DNA of 64,000 nt from Variovorax davisae (GTDB lineage Bacteria; Pseudomonadota; Gammaproteobacteria; Burkholderiales; Burkholderiaceae_C). The notes beneath the pieces are model-generated. The model had not been told where the DNA came from, searched no databases, and saw only the letters and a program-made list of their open reading frames with translations. The position numbers and the translations under genes were made by a program. Below are positions 1 to 8,572 of the stretch, in pieces (within the stretch, counting starts at the first letter, position 1; every line of letters starts with the position of its first letter). Location: positions 124,001 to 188,000 of the forward strand of contig NZ_JASZYS010000012.1 of NCBI RefSeq assembly GCF_030316845.1, read 5' to 3'.

Positions 1-1595
1 CCGGCCTGCGGCGCGCCGCTGAGCAGCGAGCCGTCGGAGCCGCCGAGCGTGACCTGATACCACTCCTTGCCGTCTTTGTCGACGCCGAGGATGCCGATAT
101 GGCCGCTGTGGTGGTGGCCGCAGGAGTTGATGCAGCCGCTGATGTGCAGGTCGATCTCGCCGAGGTCGTCGAGTTCGTCGAGGTCCTGGTAGCGCTCGGT
201 GATGGCTTCGGCGATCGGGATCGAGCGCGCGTTGGCCAGGGCGCAGAAGTCGCCGCCGGGGCAGGCGATCATGTCGGTCAGCAGGTGCACGTTGGCGCTG
301 GCGAAGCCGGCCTCGCGGGCATTGAGCCACAGCGCGTGCAGGTCTTCGGCATGCACCCAGGGCAGGAGCAGGTTCTGGTCGTGCGTGACGCGGCCCTCGC
401 CGGCGCTGAAGCGGTCGGCCAGGCGGGCGGCGGTGTCGAGCTGGTCGGCCGAGGCATCGCCGGGCGCCTGCAGGCGGCGCTTGAACGACAGCGTGACGGC
501 GCGCAGCGCGGGGTTCTGGTGCGGCGCCACGTTGCGCGCCAGCCAGCGCGCGAACATGACGTCGTCGGCCGCCTGGGCGCGCAGGTCGGCATCGGTGGCC
601 TCGGCGCTGCGGAACACGCGGGTGGCGAGTTGCGGCGGCACGAAGGAGGCGCTCACGCGGTCGAGCTCGGCCTGGGTGATGGTGTGCGGCGCGCCGTCGT
701 GTTCGATGACCTGCTTGTACTCGGCCTCGACGTCGTCGATGTAGCGCTGGCCCTCGGCCTTGACCAGGATCTTGATGCGCGCCTTGTAGATGTTGTCGCG
801 CCGGCCGTAGCGGTTGTAGACCCGGATCACCGCTTCGAGGTAATTCATGATCTGGTTCCAGGGCAGGAACTCGCGCAGCACGGTGCCGATGATCGGCGTG
901 CGGCCCATGCCGCCGCCCACCTGCACGCGGAAGCCGAGCTCGCCGGCCTCGTTCTTGCGCAGGTGCAGGCCGACGTCGTGCCAGCCGGTCGCGGCGCGGT
1001 CTTCGGTCGAGCCCGTGATCGCGATCTTGAACTTGCGCGGCAGGAAGGCGAACTCGGGGTGCAGCGTGCTCCACTGCCGCATGATCTCGGCGAAGGGGCG
1101 CGGGTCGGCGATCTCGTCGACCGCGATCCCGGCGCGCTCGTCGCTCGTGATGTTGCGGATGCAGTTGCCGCTGGTCTGGATGCCGTGCATGTCGACCGAG
1201 GCCAGCAGGTCCATCACGTCGGCCGACTTGGCGAGCGGAATCCAGTTGTACTGGACGTTCTGGCGGGTCGTGAAGTGGGCGTAGTGGGTCGGCAGCTTGT
1301 GCGTGCCGAGCTTGCCTTGCGTGGCCAGCGCGTTCTTGTAGACCTCGACTTCGGGCTCGTCGTATTCGCGGGCGATCTTCGCCAGCACGCGCAGCTGGCG
1401 GCTCGAGAGTTCGCCGTAGGGCACGGCCACGCGCAGCATCGGCGCGTAGCGCTGGACGTACCAGCCGTTCTGCAGGCGCAGGGGACGGAACTCGTCCTCG
1501 GCGAGCTTGCCGCTCTGCCATCGCTCCAACTGGTCGCGGAATTGCGCGGCACGCAGGTGCACGAACTGGCGGTCGAAATCAGTGTATTGGTACAT
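1..1595 (-). CDS. cysI: Sulfite/nitrite reductase hemoprotein (beta subunit), 3' end outside window
   Basis: The frame read from ATG at 1595 stays open to the window edge (531 codons), so the C-terminus is missing. It starts MYQYTDFDR, then has the ferredoxin-type half domain, the segment TSGNCIRN, and near the visible end the siroheme/4Fe-4S ligand pattern CPGGDFC followed by CINSCGHHHSG. These cysteines belong to the sulfite/nitrite reductase hemoprotein family, which reduces sulfite to sulfide with six electrons in the cytoplasm. In Burkholderiales this version normally lies with cysH, cysD and cysN, which would be to the left. The sulfate and sulfonate import operons in the same window favour sulfite over nitrite as substrate. 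The sequence alone does not exclude a nitrite reductase. Confidence 0.9.
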   Translation of the reverse strand, partial: MYQYTDFDRQFVHLRAAQFRDQLERWQSGKLAEDEFRPLRLQNGWYVQRYAPMLRVAVPYGELSSRQLRVLAKIAREYDEPEVEVYKNALATQGKLGTHKLPTHYAHFTTRQNVQYNWIPLAKSADVMDLLASVDMHGIQTSGNCIRNITSDERAGIAVDEIADPRPFAEIMRQWSTLHPEFAFLPRKFKIAITGSTEDRAATGWHDVGLHLRKNEAGELGFRVQVGGGMGRTPIIGTVLREFLPWNQIMNYLEAVIRVYNRYGRRDNIYKARIKILVKAEGQRYIDDVEAEYKQVIEHDGAPHTITQAELDRVSASFVPPQLATRVFRSAEATDADLRAQAADDVMFARWLARNVAPHQNPALRAVTLSFKRRLQAPGDASADQLDTAARLADRFSAGEGRVTHDQNLLLPWVHAEDLHALWLNAREAGFASANVHLLTDMIACPGGDFCALANARSIPIAEAITERYQDLDELDDLGEIDLHISGCINSCGHHHSGHIGILGVDKDGKEWYQVTLGGSDGSLLSGAPQA

Positions 1596-1649
1596 CGTGT
1601 GTCAGTTGCTGGAAGGCGGCGCGTCCACCGCACGTCAAAGCGAGCGTGG

Positions 1650-1715
1650 AATGTAAAAGCCAGCCTTATGGAAACAAACTATTTTTTGGTTCGCGCCTTA
1701 TGCGGATAAGCTTAT
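1650..1715 (-). promoter_or_regulatory. Candidate cysI promoter with upstream palindrome (possible CysB site)
   Basis: Read on the minus strand, TTGTTT (1677-1672) and TACATT (1655-1650) are 16 bases apart, a good sigma-70 match. The start codon lies 55 bases downstream. About 20 bases upstream of the -35 are two overlapping palindromes: CTTAT-CCGC-ATAAG (1697-1710) and ATAAGCTTAT (1706-1715). A LysR-type activator such as CysB usually binds at this position. That CysB is the regulator is inference from the target gene. Confidence 0.4.
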
Positions 1716-1835
1716 TCGCCAGTCGCCATGCGGGTTTGCGGGCGATCGGAGGGCTTTTCCGGATAAGGCGGAAACGGCGGGAACCGCCCGATTCTAGGAA
1801 AGGCAGCGGCCGCCTGCAGGGCATCGGCCCGGCGG

Positions 1836-2648
1836 CTATTGGGTCGCCGTGATCCCGCCGTCGAGGTACAGCACCTGGCCGGTGACGAAGGACGCCGCCG
1901 GCGCGCAGAAAAAGACCGCCGGGCCGGCGATGTCGACCGGCTCGGCAACCCGGCCAAGCGGAATGCGTGCCAGCAGTTGCTCTTGCGTCGCCGGGTTGTC
2001 GAGCCAATGGCGCGCCATGTCGGTGCGCACCACGGTCGGCGCGATGCCGTTGACCGTGATGCCGTGCGGCGCCAGCTCGGCCGCGTGCTGGCGGATCAGC
2101 ATCACCAGGGCGCCCTTGGTGCTCGCATACGCCGAGTAGCCGCGTCCGCGCAGGCCGAAGCGCGAGCGCACCGACAGCAGGTGGACCTGGGCGCCGCCCC
2201 GGCCGCCCGCGACCTGGTGCCTGGCGGCCGCCTGGGCCAGGAACATGGCGGCCTTCAGGTTGACCTGGGTCACTTCGTCGAAGGCCTCTTCCGTGACTTC
2301 CAGCAGATCCTGCTCGCGCTGGATGCCGATGCAGTTCATGAGGATGTCCAAGCGCCCGAAGTGCGCCGCCGCACGCTCGACCGACCCTTGCACGTCGGCC
2401 ACGGAATGGGCGTCCATCGCCAGGCCGATCGCCTCGTGGCCCGCCGCGCGCAGCGAGGCCGCGAGCGCGTCGGCCTTGTCGCCGTCGCGCCCTGCGACGG
2501 CGACCCTGGCGCCGGCCAGCGCCATCGCCCAGGCGATCGCCTCGCCGATGCCGCCGTACCCGCCGGGGATGAAGGCGACCTTGCCTGCGAGGCTGAACTG
2601 GCCGGCGAGGGCGCGCGCGAAGTCGATGCGGGGCGTCGGTGCGTCCAT
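1836..2648 (-). CDS. SDR-family NAD(P)-dependent oxidoreductase
   Basis: This 270-residue protein is a classical short-chain dehydrogenase. The dinucleotide-binding glycine motif is GGYGGIG (residues 29-35), where TGxxxGIG is usual. The NNAG position reads NCIG. The catalytic triad is visible as Ser159, Tyr174 and Lys178 (YASTK), and the C-terminal TGQVLYLDGG segment is typical. It probably oxidises or reduces a hydroxyl/keto group on a polyol, sugar or hydroxy acid. It is the last gene of a minus-strand run with a second SDR just upstream (4-base gap) and Liv transport genes, so it probably acts on the transported substrate. The substrate cannot be told from sequence. Confidence 0.88.
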   Translation of the reverse strand: MDAPTPRIDFARALAGQFSLAGKVAFIPGGYGGIGEAIAWAMALAGARVAVAGRDGDKADALAASLRAAGHEAIGLAMDAHSVADVQGSVERAAAHFGRLDILMNCIGIQREQDLLEVTEEAFDEVTQVNLKAAMFLAQAAARHQVAGGRGGAQVHLLSVRSRFGLRGRGYSAYASTKGALVMLIRQHAAELAPHGITVNGIAPTVVRTDMARHWLDNPATQEQLLARIPLGRVAEPVDIAGPAVFFCAPAASFVTGQVLYLDGGITATQ

Positions 2649-2652
2649 CGGT

Positions 2653-3411
2653 TCAATCCATCAGCAGTCCGCCGTTGAGGTCGATGACCTCGCCGGTGAT
2701 GAAGCCGGCCAGCGGCGAAGCCAGGAAGCGCACCACGTGCGCGAATTCCTCGGGCTCGCAGAAGCGTCCGACCGGAATGTCCCGCAGCAGGGCCTGGCGC
2801 TGCGCCTCGCTCAGCTGCTCGGTGATCATCGGCGTCTTCACGTAGGCCGGCGAGATGCCGTTGGCCGTGACGCCGAAGGCGGCCAGCTCGCGTGCCAGAG
2901 AGAAGGTCAGCGAGGTCAATGCGCCCTTGGACACGGAGTAGGCGGTGCCCGCGGTCAGCCCGCCGGTCTTGGCCGCCAGCGAGCAGGTGTTGATGATGCG
3001 GCCCGAGCGCCGGGCCTTCATGGCAGGAACCACCTGCTGCGACAGGTAGAAGGCGCCATCGAGGTTGACCGCCAGCACGCGCCGCCATTCGCCGGCGTCG
3101 GTGGCCTCGACCTTGTTGTTCGACAGGATGCCGGCGTTGTTGACCAGGATGTCGACCGCTCCGACCGATGCCGCGATGCGCGCGCATCCTTCGCGCACGG
3201 CATCCGGGTCGCTGATGTCGAAGCAGAAGGGCAGGGCGTCGCTGCCCAGGCTTTCGGCGATGGCCAGCGTGCGCTCGTGGTGGGTGTCCACCAGCGCCAC
3301 CGTGCAGCCGTCCTCGAGCAGCGCGCGGGTGGCGGCCAGGCCCATGGTGCCGGCCGCGCCGGTGACCAGCGCCACCTTGCCCTGCAAGGGCTTGATCAGG
3401 GTCTCAGACAT
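2653..3411 (-). CDS. SDR-family NAD(P)-dependent oxidoreductase
   Basis: This 252-residue classical SDR has the cofactor motif TGAAGTMG (residues 17-24), NNAG at 91-94 and catalytic Ser144, Tyr158 and Lys162 (YSVSK). The C-terminal TGEVIDLNGG is typical of the 3-oxoacyl-ACP reductase/polyol dehydrogenase branch. An aspartate at the end of beta-2 (LVDTHHE) suggests a preference for NAD over NADP. Its start overlaps the end of the upstream permease gene by 8 bases, so the two are translated together. Two SDRs side by side may catalyse successive oxidations, or an oxidation and a reduction that invert one stereocentre. Confidence 0.88.
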   Translation of the reverse strand: MSETLIKPLQGKVALVTGAAGTMGLAATRALLEDGCTVALVDTHHERTLAIAESLGSDALPFCFDISDPDAVREGCARIAASVGAVDILVNNAGILSNNKVEATDAGEWRRVLAVNLDGAFYLSQQVVPAMKARRSGRIINTCSLAAKTGGLTAGTAYSVSKGALTSLTFSLARELAAFGVTANGISPAYVKTPMITEQLSEAQRQALLRDIPVGRFCEPEEFAHVVRFLASPLAGFITGEVIDLNGGLLMD

Positions 3412-4333
3412 CGAGCACGCTCTTCTTTCCGAACAGTCCGCGCGAGCGGAAGGTGACGACCGCGATGAACAGCAGGTACATCGACATCAGCGACCACTCC
3501 GAGGCGTAGGAGCCCGTGAGGCCGACCACCATGCCGACCATCAGCCCGGCGATCACCGCGCCCCAGAGCGAGCCGACGCCGCCGAGCACGATGATCAGGA
3601 AGGCCGGCACCACCGCGTCGACCCCGACGTGCGGCCGGATGCCCCAGATCGGCGCCATCACGACACCCGCGATGGCTGCCAGCGCAACACCGAGCCCGAA
3701 GACGAAGAGCCGCAGCCGCTTCAGGTTGATGCCCAGTGCGCGCACCATCTCGCTGTCGTGCGCGCCGGCCTTGATGATCGCGCCGTAGGGGGTCTTCTGC
3801 AGAAAGAGCCACAGCAGGAAGATCATCAGCACCGCGAAGGCGCTGGCGAAGAAGCGGTAGCGCGAATAGATCAGGTCGCCCACCAGCAGTGCACCCGAGA
3901 TCGACTGCGGCAGTTGCAGCTGCTTCTCGGAAGAGCCCCACACGAGGCGGATGCCTTCTTCGATGACCAGCGCGGCGCCGAAGGTCAGCAGCAGGCCGTA
4001 GAGCGGGTCGCGGCCGTAGGTGCGCCGCATGCACAGCTCCAGCAGCATGCCGAAGAGGCCGACGAAGACCGGCGCCAGCACCAGCGCGAACAGGTAGCGC
4101 AGCGCGATCGGCAGCGCCATGTAGGCCGCCTGCGTCTCGGGGAACAGCCCGAGCCTGGGCGCGACGATGAACAACGCGACGTACATGCCGAGCGCGAACA
4201 GCGAACCGTGCGCGAGGTTGATGGTCTCCATCACGCCGACGATCAGCATGAAGCCGAGCGCGATCAGCGCGAACAGCAGCCCCAGCGTGACGCCGTTGAC
4301 CAGGTGGGGCAGGAGCTGGAACAGGAAATCCAT
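3404..4333 (-). CDS. livH: Branched-chain-type ABC transporter permease (LivH family)
   Basis: The product is about 309 residues with many hydrophobic segments and the LivH pattern INLAHGSLFALGMY near the N-terminus and FLIIVLGGVGSLWGAVIAG near the C-terminus. It forms one half of an inner-membrane channel. I chose the ATG at 4333 (MDFLFQLL) because a GAGG lies 10 bases upstream of it; an ATG at 4342 is also in frame but has no spacing for a ribosome site. The partner permease LivM and both ATPases are on the opposite strand at 9530-12132, across the regulator, so the transporter is split between two divergent transcripts. Confidence 0.88.
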   Translation of the reverse strand: MDFLFQLLPHLVNGVTLGLLFALIALGFMLIVGVMETINLAHGSLFALGMYVALFIVAPRLGLFPETQAAYMALPIALRYLFALVLAPVFVGLFGMLLELCMRRTYGRDPLYGLLLTFGAALVIEEGIRLVWGSSEKQLQLPQSISGALLVGDLIYSRYRFFASAFAVLMIFLLWLFLQKTPYGAIIKAGAHDSEMVRALGINLKRLRLFVFGLGVALAAIAGVVMAPIWGIRPHVGVDAVVPAFLIIVLGGVGSLWGAVIAGLMVGMVVGLTGSYASEWSLMSMYLLFIAVVTFRSRGLFGKKSVLDV

Positions 4334-4353
4334 CGCGTGCATGCCTCGCCGTG

Positions 4354-5673
4354 TCAGACGTCGTAGCTGGGCGTGGCGTCGTAGCTTTCGAGCTTGCAGG
4401 CGGCCGCCGCGTCCTTGTCCACCACGTCCTTCGGGTTGGCCTGCGTCAGGATCTTGAAGATGTCGTCCTTCTCGGCCGGCTTGTCGTTGTAGCGCGCCAT
4501 GTAGATGGTCTGCTGGCACTGGTGGGTGTCGGCGTCCATCCAGGCGTCGTAGTGCTGCAGGCGGTCGAGCGCCGTCATCTTGCGGCCTTCGAGCTTCTTG
4601 ATGACCGCGATGTTCTGCACCGTGCCGGCCTCCTCGCAGCAGCGCAGCAGTTCGCGCGTCGCCATGTAGGTGTTGTGATAGACGTTGCCCGGCACCCGGA
4701 TCGCCATCCCCGGATATTGCTTCTGGTAGGCGGCGACGAACTCCTTCACGCCGGGCAGGTCGAGCCGGTAGTACCAGGTGGTGCCGAAGACGCCGAAGAT
4801 CGCCTCCGGGCCGAGCCCGTAGACGTCGGGCCAGTCCTGCTGGTTGTTGATCCAGGCCATCGACTCGTTGAGCTTGAGCTGCACCACCTGCTGGCGCAGC
4901 GCCTTGATGTCGTCGCCGCCCACCGCGGTGGCGACCACGTTGGGCTTGAGCTGCTGGAGCTTCAGCAGGTAGGCCGAGAAATCGCGCGTGTTCTGCGGCA
5001 CCAGCAACTCGTCGACGATCTTGCCGCCGTTGGCCTCGACGATCGCCCGCGTGGACTTGGCGGTGTTGTGGCCCCAGACGTAGTCGTTGGTCAGCAGCAC
5101 CCAGTTGCGGCCGCTGGTGGCGATCGCGTTCTTGACGATCGCGTTCGAGAAGTTGGTGCCGTTGCCGTCCCAGACGAACTTGGTCCGGTGGCAGTCCTTG
5201 CCGGCTTCGGTCGGCGAGCTCGAGTTGGTGTTGAGGAAGACCGTGCCGTACTTCTGCGCCACCTGCGAGATCGCGTTCGACACCCCCGAATGCACGGCGC
5301 CGATCAGGAACGAGGCCTCGTTGCGGGTGATCATCCGTTCGGCCACGCGCGAGCCGGTGGCCGGCGTGGTCTCGGTGTCGATGTGGATGGCCTCGATGCG
5401 GCGGCCCAGCACGCCGCCCTTGTCGTTGAATTCCTTGATGGCCATCATCGCGCCCAGGCGCTCCTCGCCGCCCGAGGCCGCGTACATGCCCGAGGCGTCC
5501 ATCGTGAGTCCGATCACCAGCGGCTTCTTCTGCGCCGACTGGGCCCAGGCCCGGTTGTGTTTCCAGGGGCCCATGAACGGGGCCACGCCGTAGAGGCCGG
5601 CGCCGGCGAGCGCGAGGCCGCCACCCTTGAGGAGCGCGCGGCGTGAATCGGAGGTGCTGTCTGTCTTCTTCAT
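4354..5673 (-). CDS. ABC transporter substrate-binding protein (LivK/amide-type, type I periplasmic fold)
   Basis: This 439-residue protein begins with a twin-arginine-like signal (SRRALLKGG, then a hydrophobic stretch ending near AWAQ). The mature part starts LVIGLTMDASGMYAASG, the entry strand of type I periplasmic receptors of the HAAT family. It delivers the substrate to the LivH/LivM channel. The gene lies 20 bases upstream of livH. Although such receptors are named for branched-chain amino acids, family members also bind amides, urea, aromatic acids and sugar-like compounds. The kinase and dehydrogenases around it suggest a polyol- or sugar-acid-like ligand here, which is inference. Confidence 0.88.
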   Translation of the reverse strand: MKKTDSTSDSRRALLKGGGLALAGAGLYGVAPFMGPWKHNRAWAQSAQKKPLVIGLTMDASGMYAASGGEERLGAMMAIKEFNDKGGVLGRRIEAIHIDTETTPATGSRVAERMITRNEASFLIGAVHSGVSNAISQVAQKYGTVFLNTNSSSPTEAGKDCHRTKFVWDGNGTNFSNAIVKNAIATSGRNWVLLTNDYVWGHNTAKSTRAIVEANGGKIVDELLVPQNTRDFSAYLLKLQQLKPNVVATAVGGDDIKALRQQVVQLKLNESMAWINNQQDWPDVYGLGPEAIFGVFGTTWYYRLDLPGVKEFVAAYQKQYPGMAIRVPGNVYHNTYMATRELLRCCEEAGTVQNIAVIKKLEGRKMTALDRLQHYDAWMDADTHQCQQTIYMARYNDKPAEKDDIFKILTQANPKDVVDKDAAAACKLESYDATPSYDV

Positions 5674-5709
5674 GGTGCTTGTCTCCTGCGGGTTTGATGA
5701 GGGGCGGGG

Positions 5710-6615
5710 CTAGCGCGGAACGATCTTCACGTCGTTGATCTTTTCCTGGGCCTCGAACAGCGACGCGATCAGCTTGTCGCCGAAGCCCAGGTTCACGGCC
5801 TGGACCAGGCTCTGGTGCGCCGCCTCGCCCATGAAGCTCGCGACCGGCAGGCTCTCGGCCAGGTGGGTGTAGTAGCGCAGGTCTTTCTGTGCGTTGGCGA
5901 TGCCGAACTTGAAGCCGTCGACCGTGCCTTCGGTCAGCGTCTTGGCCGTCATCATCTGGAAGATGCCGCAGTTGACGCCGCCCACCGAGACGACGTCGTA
6001 GAGACGCTTGAGGTCCAGCCCCGACTTGGCCGCGACCGCGAAGGCCTCGGCGATGCAACTGGCGAAGCTCATCGCCATCATGTTGTTGACCAGCTTGAGC
6101 ACGTGGCCGTGGCCCGGCGGGCCGACATGGAAGATGTTCTCGCAGAAGGCCTGGAGCACCGGTTCGATGGTGCGGAAATCTTCCGGATCGGCGCCGACCA
6201 TGGTGTTGAGCCGGCCTTCCTCGGCCTCTTTCGGCGTGCGGGCCAGCGGCGCGTCGATGAAGCTGACGCCCCGGGCCGCGAAGTCGGCGCGGATCCTGGT
6301 GCTCGACGAGGGCTCGGCGGTCGAGCAGTCGACCACGATGAGCCCGGCGCGCGCGGCGCCGAGCAGGCCGTCGGCGCCGTAGACGATCGCCTCCACCTGC
6401 GGGGAGCCGGTGACGCAGAGGAAGACGATGTCGACATCCTGCGCCGTCGCCGCGTGGGTGTCGGCCTCGGTCGCGCCGGCGGCGAGCAGGTCGGCGAGGT
6501 TGGCCCGGTTGCGGTGCACCTTGAGCTTGACCGGGAAGCCCTTGGCGAGCAGGTTCCTGACCATGCCGTGGCCCATCATGCCGATGCCGATGAAGCCGAT
6601 TTTCTTGGTCGTCAT
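5710..6615 (-). CDS. NAD(P)-dependent oxidoreductase, 3-hydroxyisobutyrate dehydrogenase family
   Basis: The ATG at 6615 (MTTKKIGFIG) gives 301 residues, the normal size for beta-hydroxyacid dehydrogenases. The Rossmann motif GFIGIGMMGHG is at residues 7-17. The catalytic lysine region GHGHVLKLVNN is present (Lys174). Members oxidise 3-hydroxyisobutyrate, tartronate semialdehyde, D-glycerate, 6-phosphogluconate-like acids and similar compounds. Placed between the substrate receptor and the IolC-type kinase, it probably catalyses a hydroxyacid step in the same pathway. A longer frame reaches back to 7038 but is only an alternative frame of the kinase gene. Confidence 0.87.
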   Translation of the reverse strand: MTTKKIGFIGIGMMGHGMVRNLLAKGFPVKLKVHRNRANLADLLAAGATEADTHAATAQDVDIVFLCVTGSPQVEAIVYGADGLLGAARAGLIVVDCSTAEPSSSTRIRADFAARGVSFIDAPLARTPKEAEEGRLNTMVGADPEDFRTIEPVLQAFCENIFHVGPPGHGHVLKLVNNMMAMSFASCIAEAFAVAAKSGLDLKRLYDVVSVGGVNCGIFQMMTAKTLTEGTVDGFKFGIANAQKDLRYYTHLAESLPVASFMGEAAHQSLVQAVNLGFGDKLIASLFEAQEKINDVKIVPR

Positions 6616-6634
6616 GTGAGAGTCCTTCGAGAGT

Positions 6635-8572
6635 TCAAACCAGGCTGGTGGCGTGGCCGGCGCGCGCTTCGCGCCAGAGCCGGATGAGCCGCGCATAGCG
6701 TTGCGCGATGTCGTCGATGGCCTCGGCATCGCCGAGCCGGCCGGCGAACCAGCCGGCCGCCGCCTCGGCGAAGATCGAGCGGCCGACCGCGAAGCCGCGG
6801 CAGATCGGATGCGTGGCCGCAGCCTCGAAGCCGCTGCGCAAGGCGTCCTCGCTGGCCTCCAGGCCCAGCAGCAGCACGCCGCGGCAGTGCGGATCGTGGA
6901 CGCGGACCACCTCGGCGATGCGCTGCCAGGCCGCGGCCGAGCCGGCGGGCGGCAGCTTCCACCAGTCCGGGCGGATGCCGGCCTCGTAGATCTGCTGCAG
7001 CGCGCGCGGCAGGGTGCTGTCGTCGGCCGGCAGTTCACGCGGCGGAACGATTTCGACCAGGAATTCGTGGAAGGTGGCGACGCTCGCGCGTTGCAGCTCG
7101 TCGAGATGGCGCAATTGCTCGTCGCGCAGCGGCTGCGGGTCGTCCGGGTGGTAGGCGACCAGGCATTTGGCCACGTGCTCGCCGGGCCAGCTGCGCAGCT
7201 CCTGCATCAGGGGAAGCTCGGGCTCGAAGCGCAGCGGTCGCGATCCGGGCAGCTCCACCGGGCGCGCCACCCACCAACCCTTGCCGGTGAGCGACGGCAG
7301 GATGTCGGCGCCGAAGCGGCTGTCGAGGATCATGCCGGCCTCGAGCCGGGAGCCGGGCTCGGCTTCCTGGTGCGCCACGCGCCGCGCGGCCTCGGCCACC
7401 AGGCGCTTGAAGTCCTCGATGCGCGATGCGCCGGCACCGTGCCGCGCCGCCAGTTCGTCGAACTGCACGCGGTGGTCGAACGCCAGGATGACCAGCTCGT
7501 CCCATTGCCGCGTGCGCGTGGTCACGCGGTGCAGATGCTCGAGCGCCACGTCCTCGCGCAGGCGCCGGGTGTGCGAGCCCACCGCCAGGAACTGCTGCAG
7601 CTCCTGCCAGCTGGCCATCGCCGGCGCACAGCCGTGGCGGGAGACCACCAGGGCTCCGCAGGCGTTGGCATAGGTGCAGCAACGATCGAGCGGCTCGTCC
7701 TTGAGCCAGCCGCGCAGGAAGCCCGCCATGAAGGCATCGCCGGCGCCCAGCACGTTGTAGACGTCGACCGGAAAGCCGGGGCCACGCAGGCCGTCGTCGA
7801 GCCGCTCCGGAATCGGACCGTCGAACACCACGCAGCCCATCGGCCCGCGCTTCACGACCAGCGTGCCGTCGGTCAGTTCGCGCAGCCGGCGCAGCGCGGC
7901 GAGGGTGTCGGAGCTGCCGCCCGCGATGTGGATCTCTTCCTCGGTGCCGACCACCAGGTCGCATGAAGGCACCACCGTCTGCAGATGGGCGCTGACCTGA
8001 TGCGAGGGCACGAAGCGCTGCTCGCCCATGCCCGGGCTGGTCAGGCCCCAGAGCACGGGCCGATAGTCGATGTCGAGCACCACGCGGGTGCCGCTCTCCC
8101 TGGCCAGCTCGACGGCGCGCATGCAGGCGCGATAGGTCTGTGGCTGCGACAGATGGGTGCCGGACAGCAGCAGCGCGGTGGCCGAAGCCATCTGTTCTCT
8201 CGTGATGTCGGCCTCGTCGATCGCCATGTCGGCGCAGTTGTCGCGGTAGAAGATCAGCGGGAAGGTCTCGCGGTCCTGGATGCCGAGGAACACCAGGGCC
8301 GTCAGGCGCCGGGGGTCGGTCTTGACATGGCTGACGTCGACGCCTTCGGCGGCCAGCGTCTGGCGCACGAAGCGGCCGTTGTGCTCGTCGCCGACACGCG
8401 TCAGCATCGCGGGCCGCAGGCCAAGGCGCGCCACACCGACCGCGGTGTTGGCGGGCGAGCCGCCCAGGTACTTGGTGAAGCTCAGCATGTCCTCGAGCCG
8501 GCCGCCGACCTGCTCGCCGTAGAGATCGACCGCGGCGCGGCCCATGCAGATCACATCGAAAGCACGCGTCAT
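6635..8572 (-). CDS. iolC: Fusion of PfkB-family 5-dehydro-2-deoxygluconokinase (IolC-like) and DUF2090
   Basis: This 645-residue protein has two domains. Residues 1 to about 335 are a PfkB/ribokinase kinase with GGSPANTAVG (38-46) for sugar binding and the anion hole/catalytic motif GAGD (276-279). Residues from about 345 to the end are a DUF2090 aldolase-like barrel, which in many proteobacteria is fused to IolC. IolC phosphorylates 5-dehydro-2-deoxygluconate in inositol catabolism. No other inositol gene (iolB, D, E, G) is in the window, so the real substrate may be a related 2-keto-3-deoxy sugar acid. The gene overlaps the regulator upstream in an ATGA arrangement, so kinase and regulator are translationally coupled. 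Confidence 0.85.
   Translation of the reverse strand: MTRAFDVICMGRAAVDLYGEQVGGRLEDMLSFTKYLGGSPANTAVGVARLGLRPAMLTRVGDEHNGRFVRQTLAAEGVDVSHVKTDPRRLTALVFLGIQDRETFPLIFYRDNCADMAIDEADITREQMASATALLLSGTHLSQPQTYRACMRAVELARESGTRVVLDIDYRPVLWGLTSPGMGEQRFVPSHQVSAHLQTVVPSCDLVVGTEEEIHIAGGSSDTLAALRRLRELTDGTLVVKRGPMGCVVFDGPIPERLDDGLRGPGFPVDVYNVLGAGDAFMAGFLRGWLKDEPLDRCCTYANACGALVVSRHGCAPAMASWQELQQFLAVGSHTRRLREDVALEHLHRVTTRTRQWDELVILAFDHRVQFDELAARHGAGASRIEDFKRLVAEAARRVAHQEAEPGSRLEAGMILDSRFGADILPSLTGKGWWVARPVELPGSRPLRFEPELPLMQELRSWPGEHVAKCLVAYHPDDPQPLRDEQLRHLDELQRASVATFHEFLVEIVPPRELPADDSTLPRALQQIYEAGIRPDWWKLPPAGSAAAWQRIAEVVRVHDPHCRGVLLLGLEASEDALRSGFEAAATHPICRGFAVGRSIFAEAAAGWFAGRLGDAEAIDDIAQRYARLIRLWREARAGHATSLV

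Noticed and set aside
99..1709. Long plus-strand frame (536 codons) opposite cysI
   Set aside because: It is antisense to an unmistakable sulfite reductase with metal-binding motifs; its product is a low-complexity Arg/Ala/Val string typical of high-GC shadow frames.
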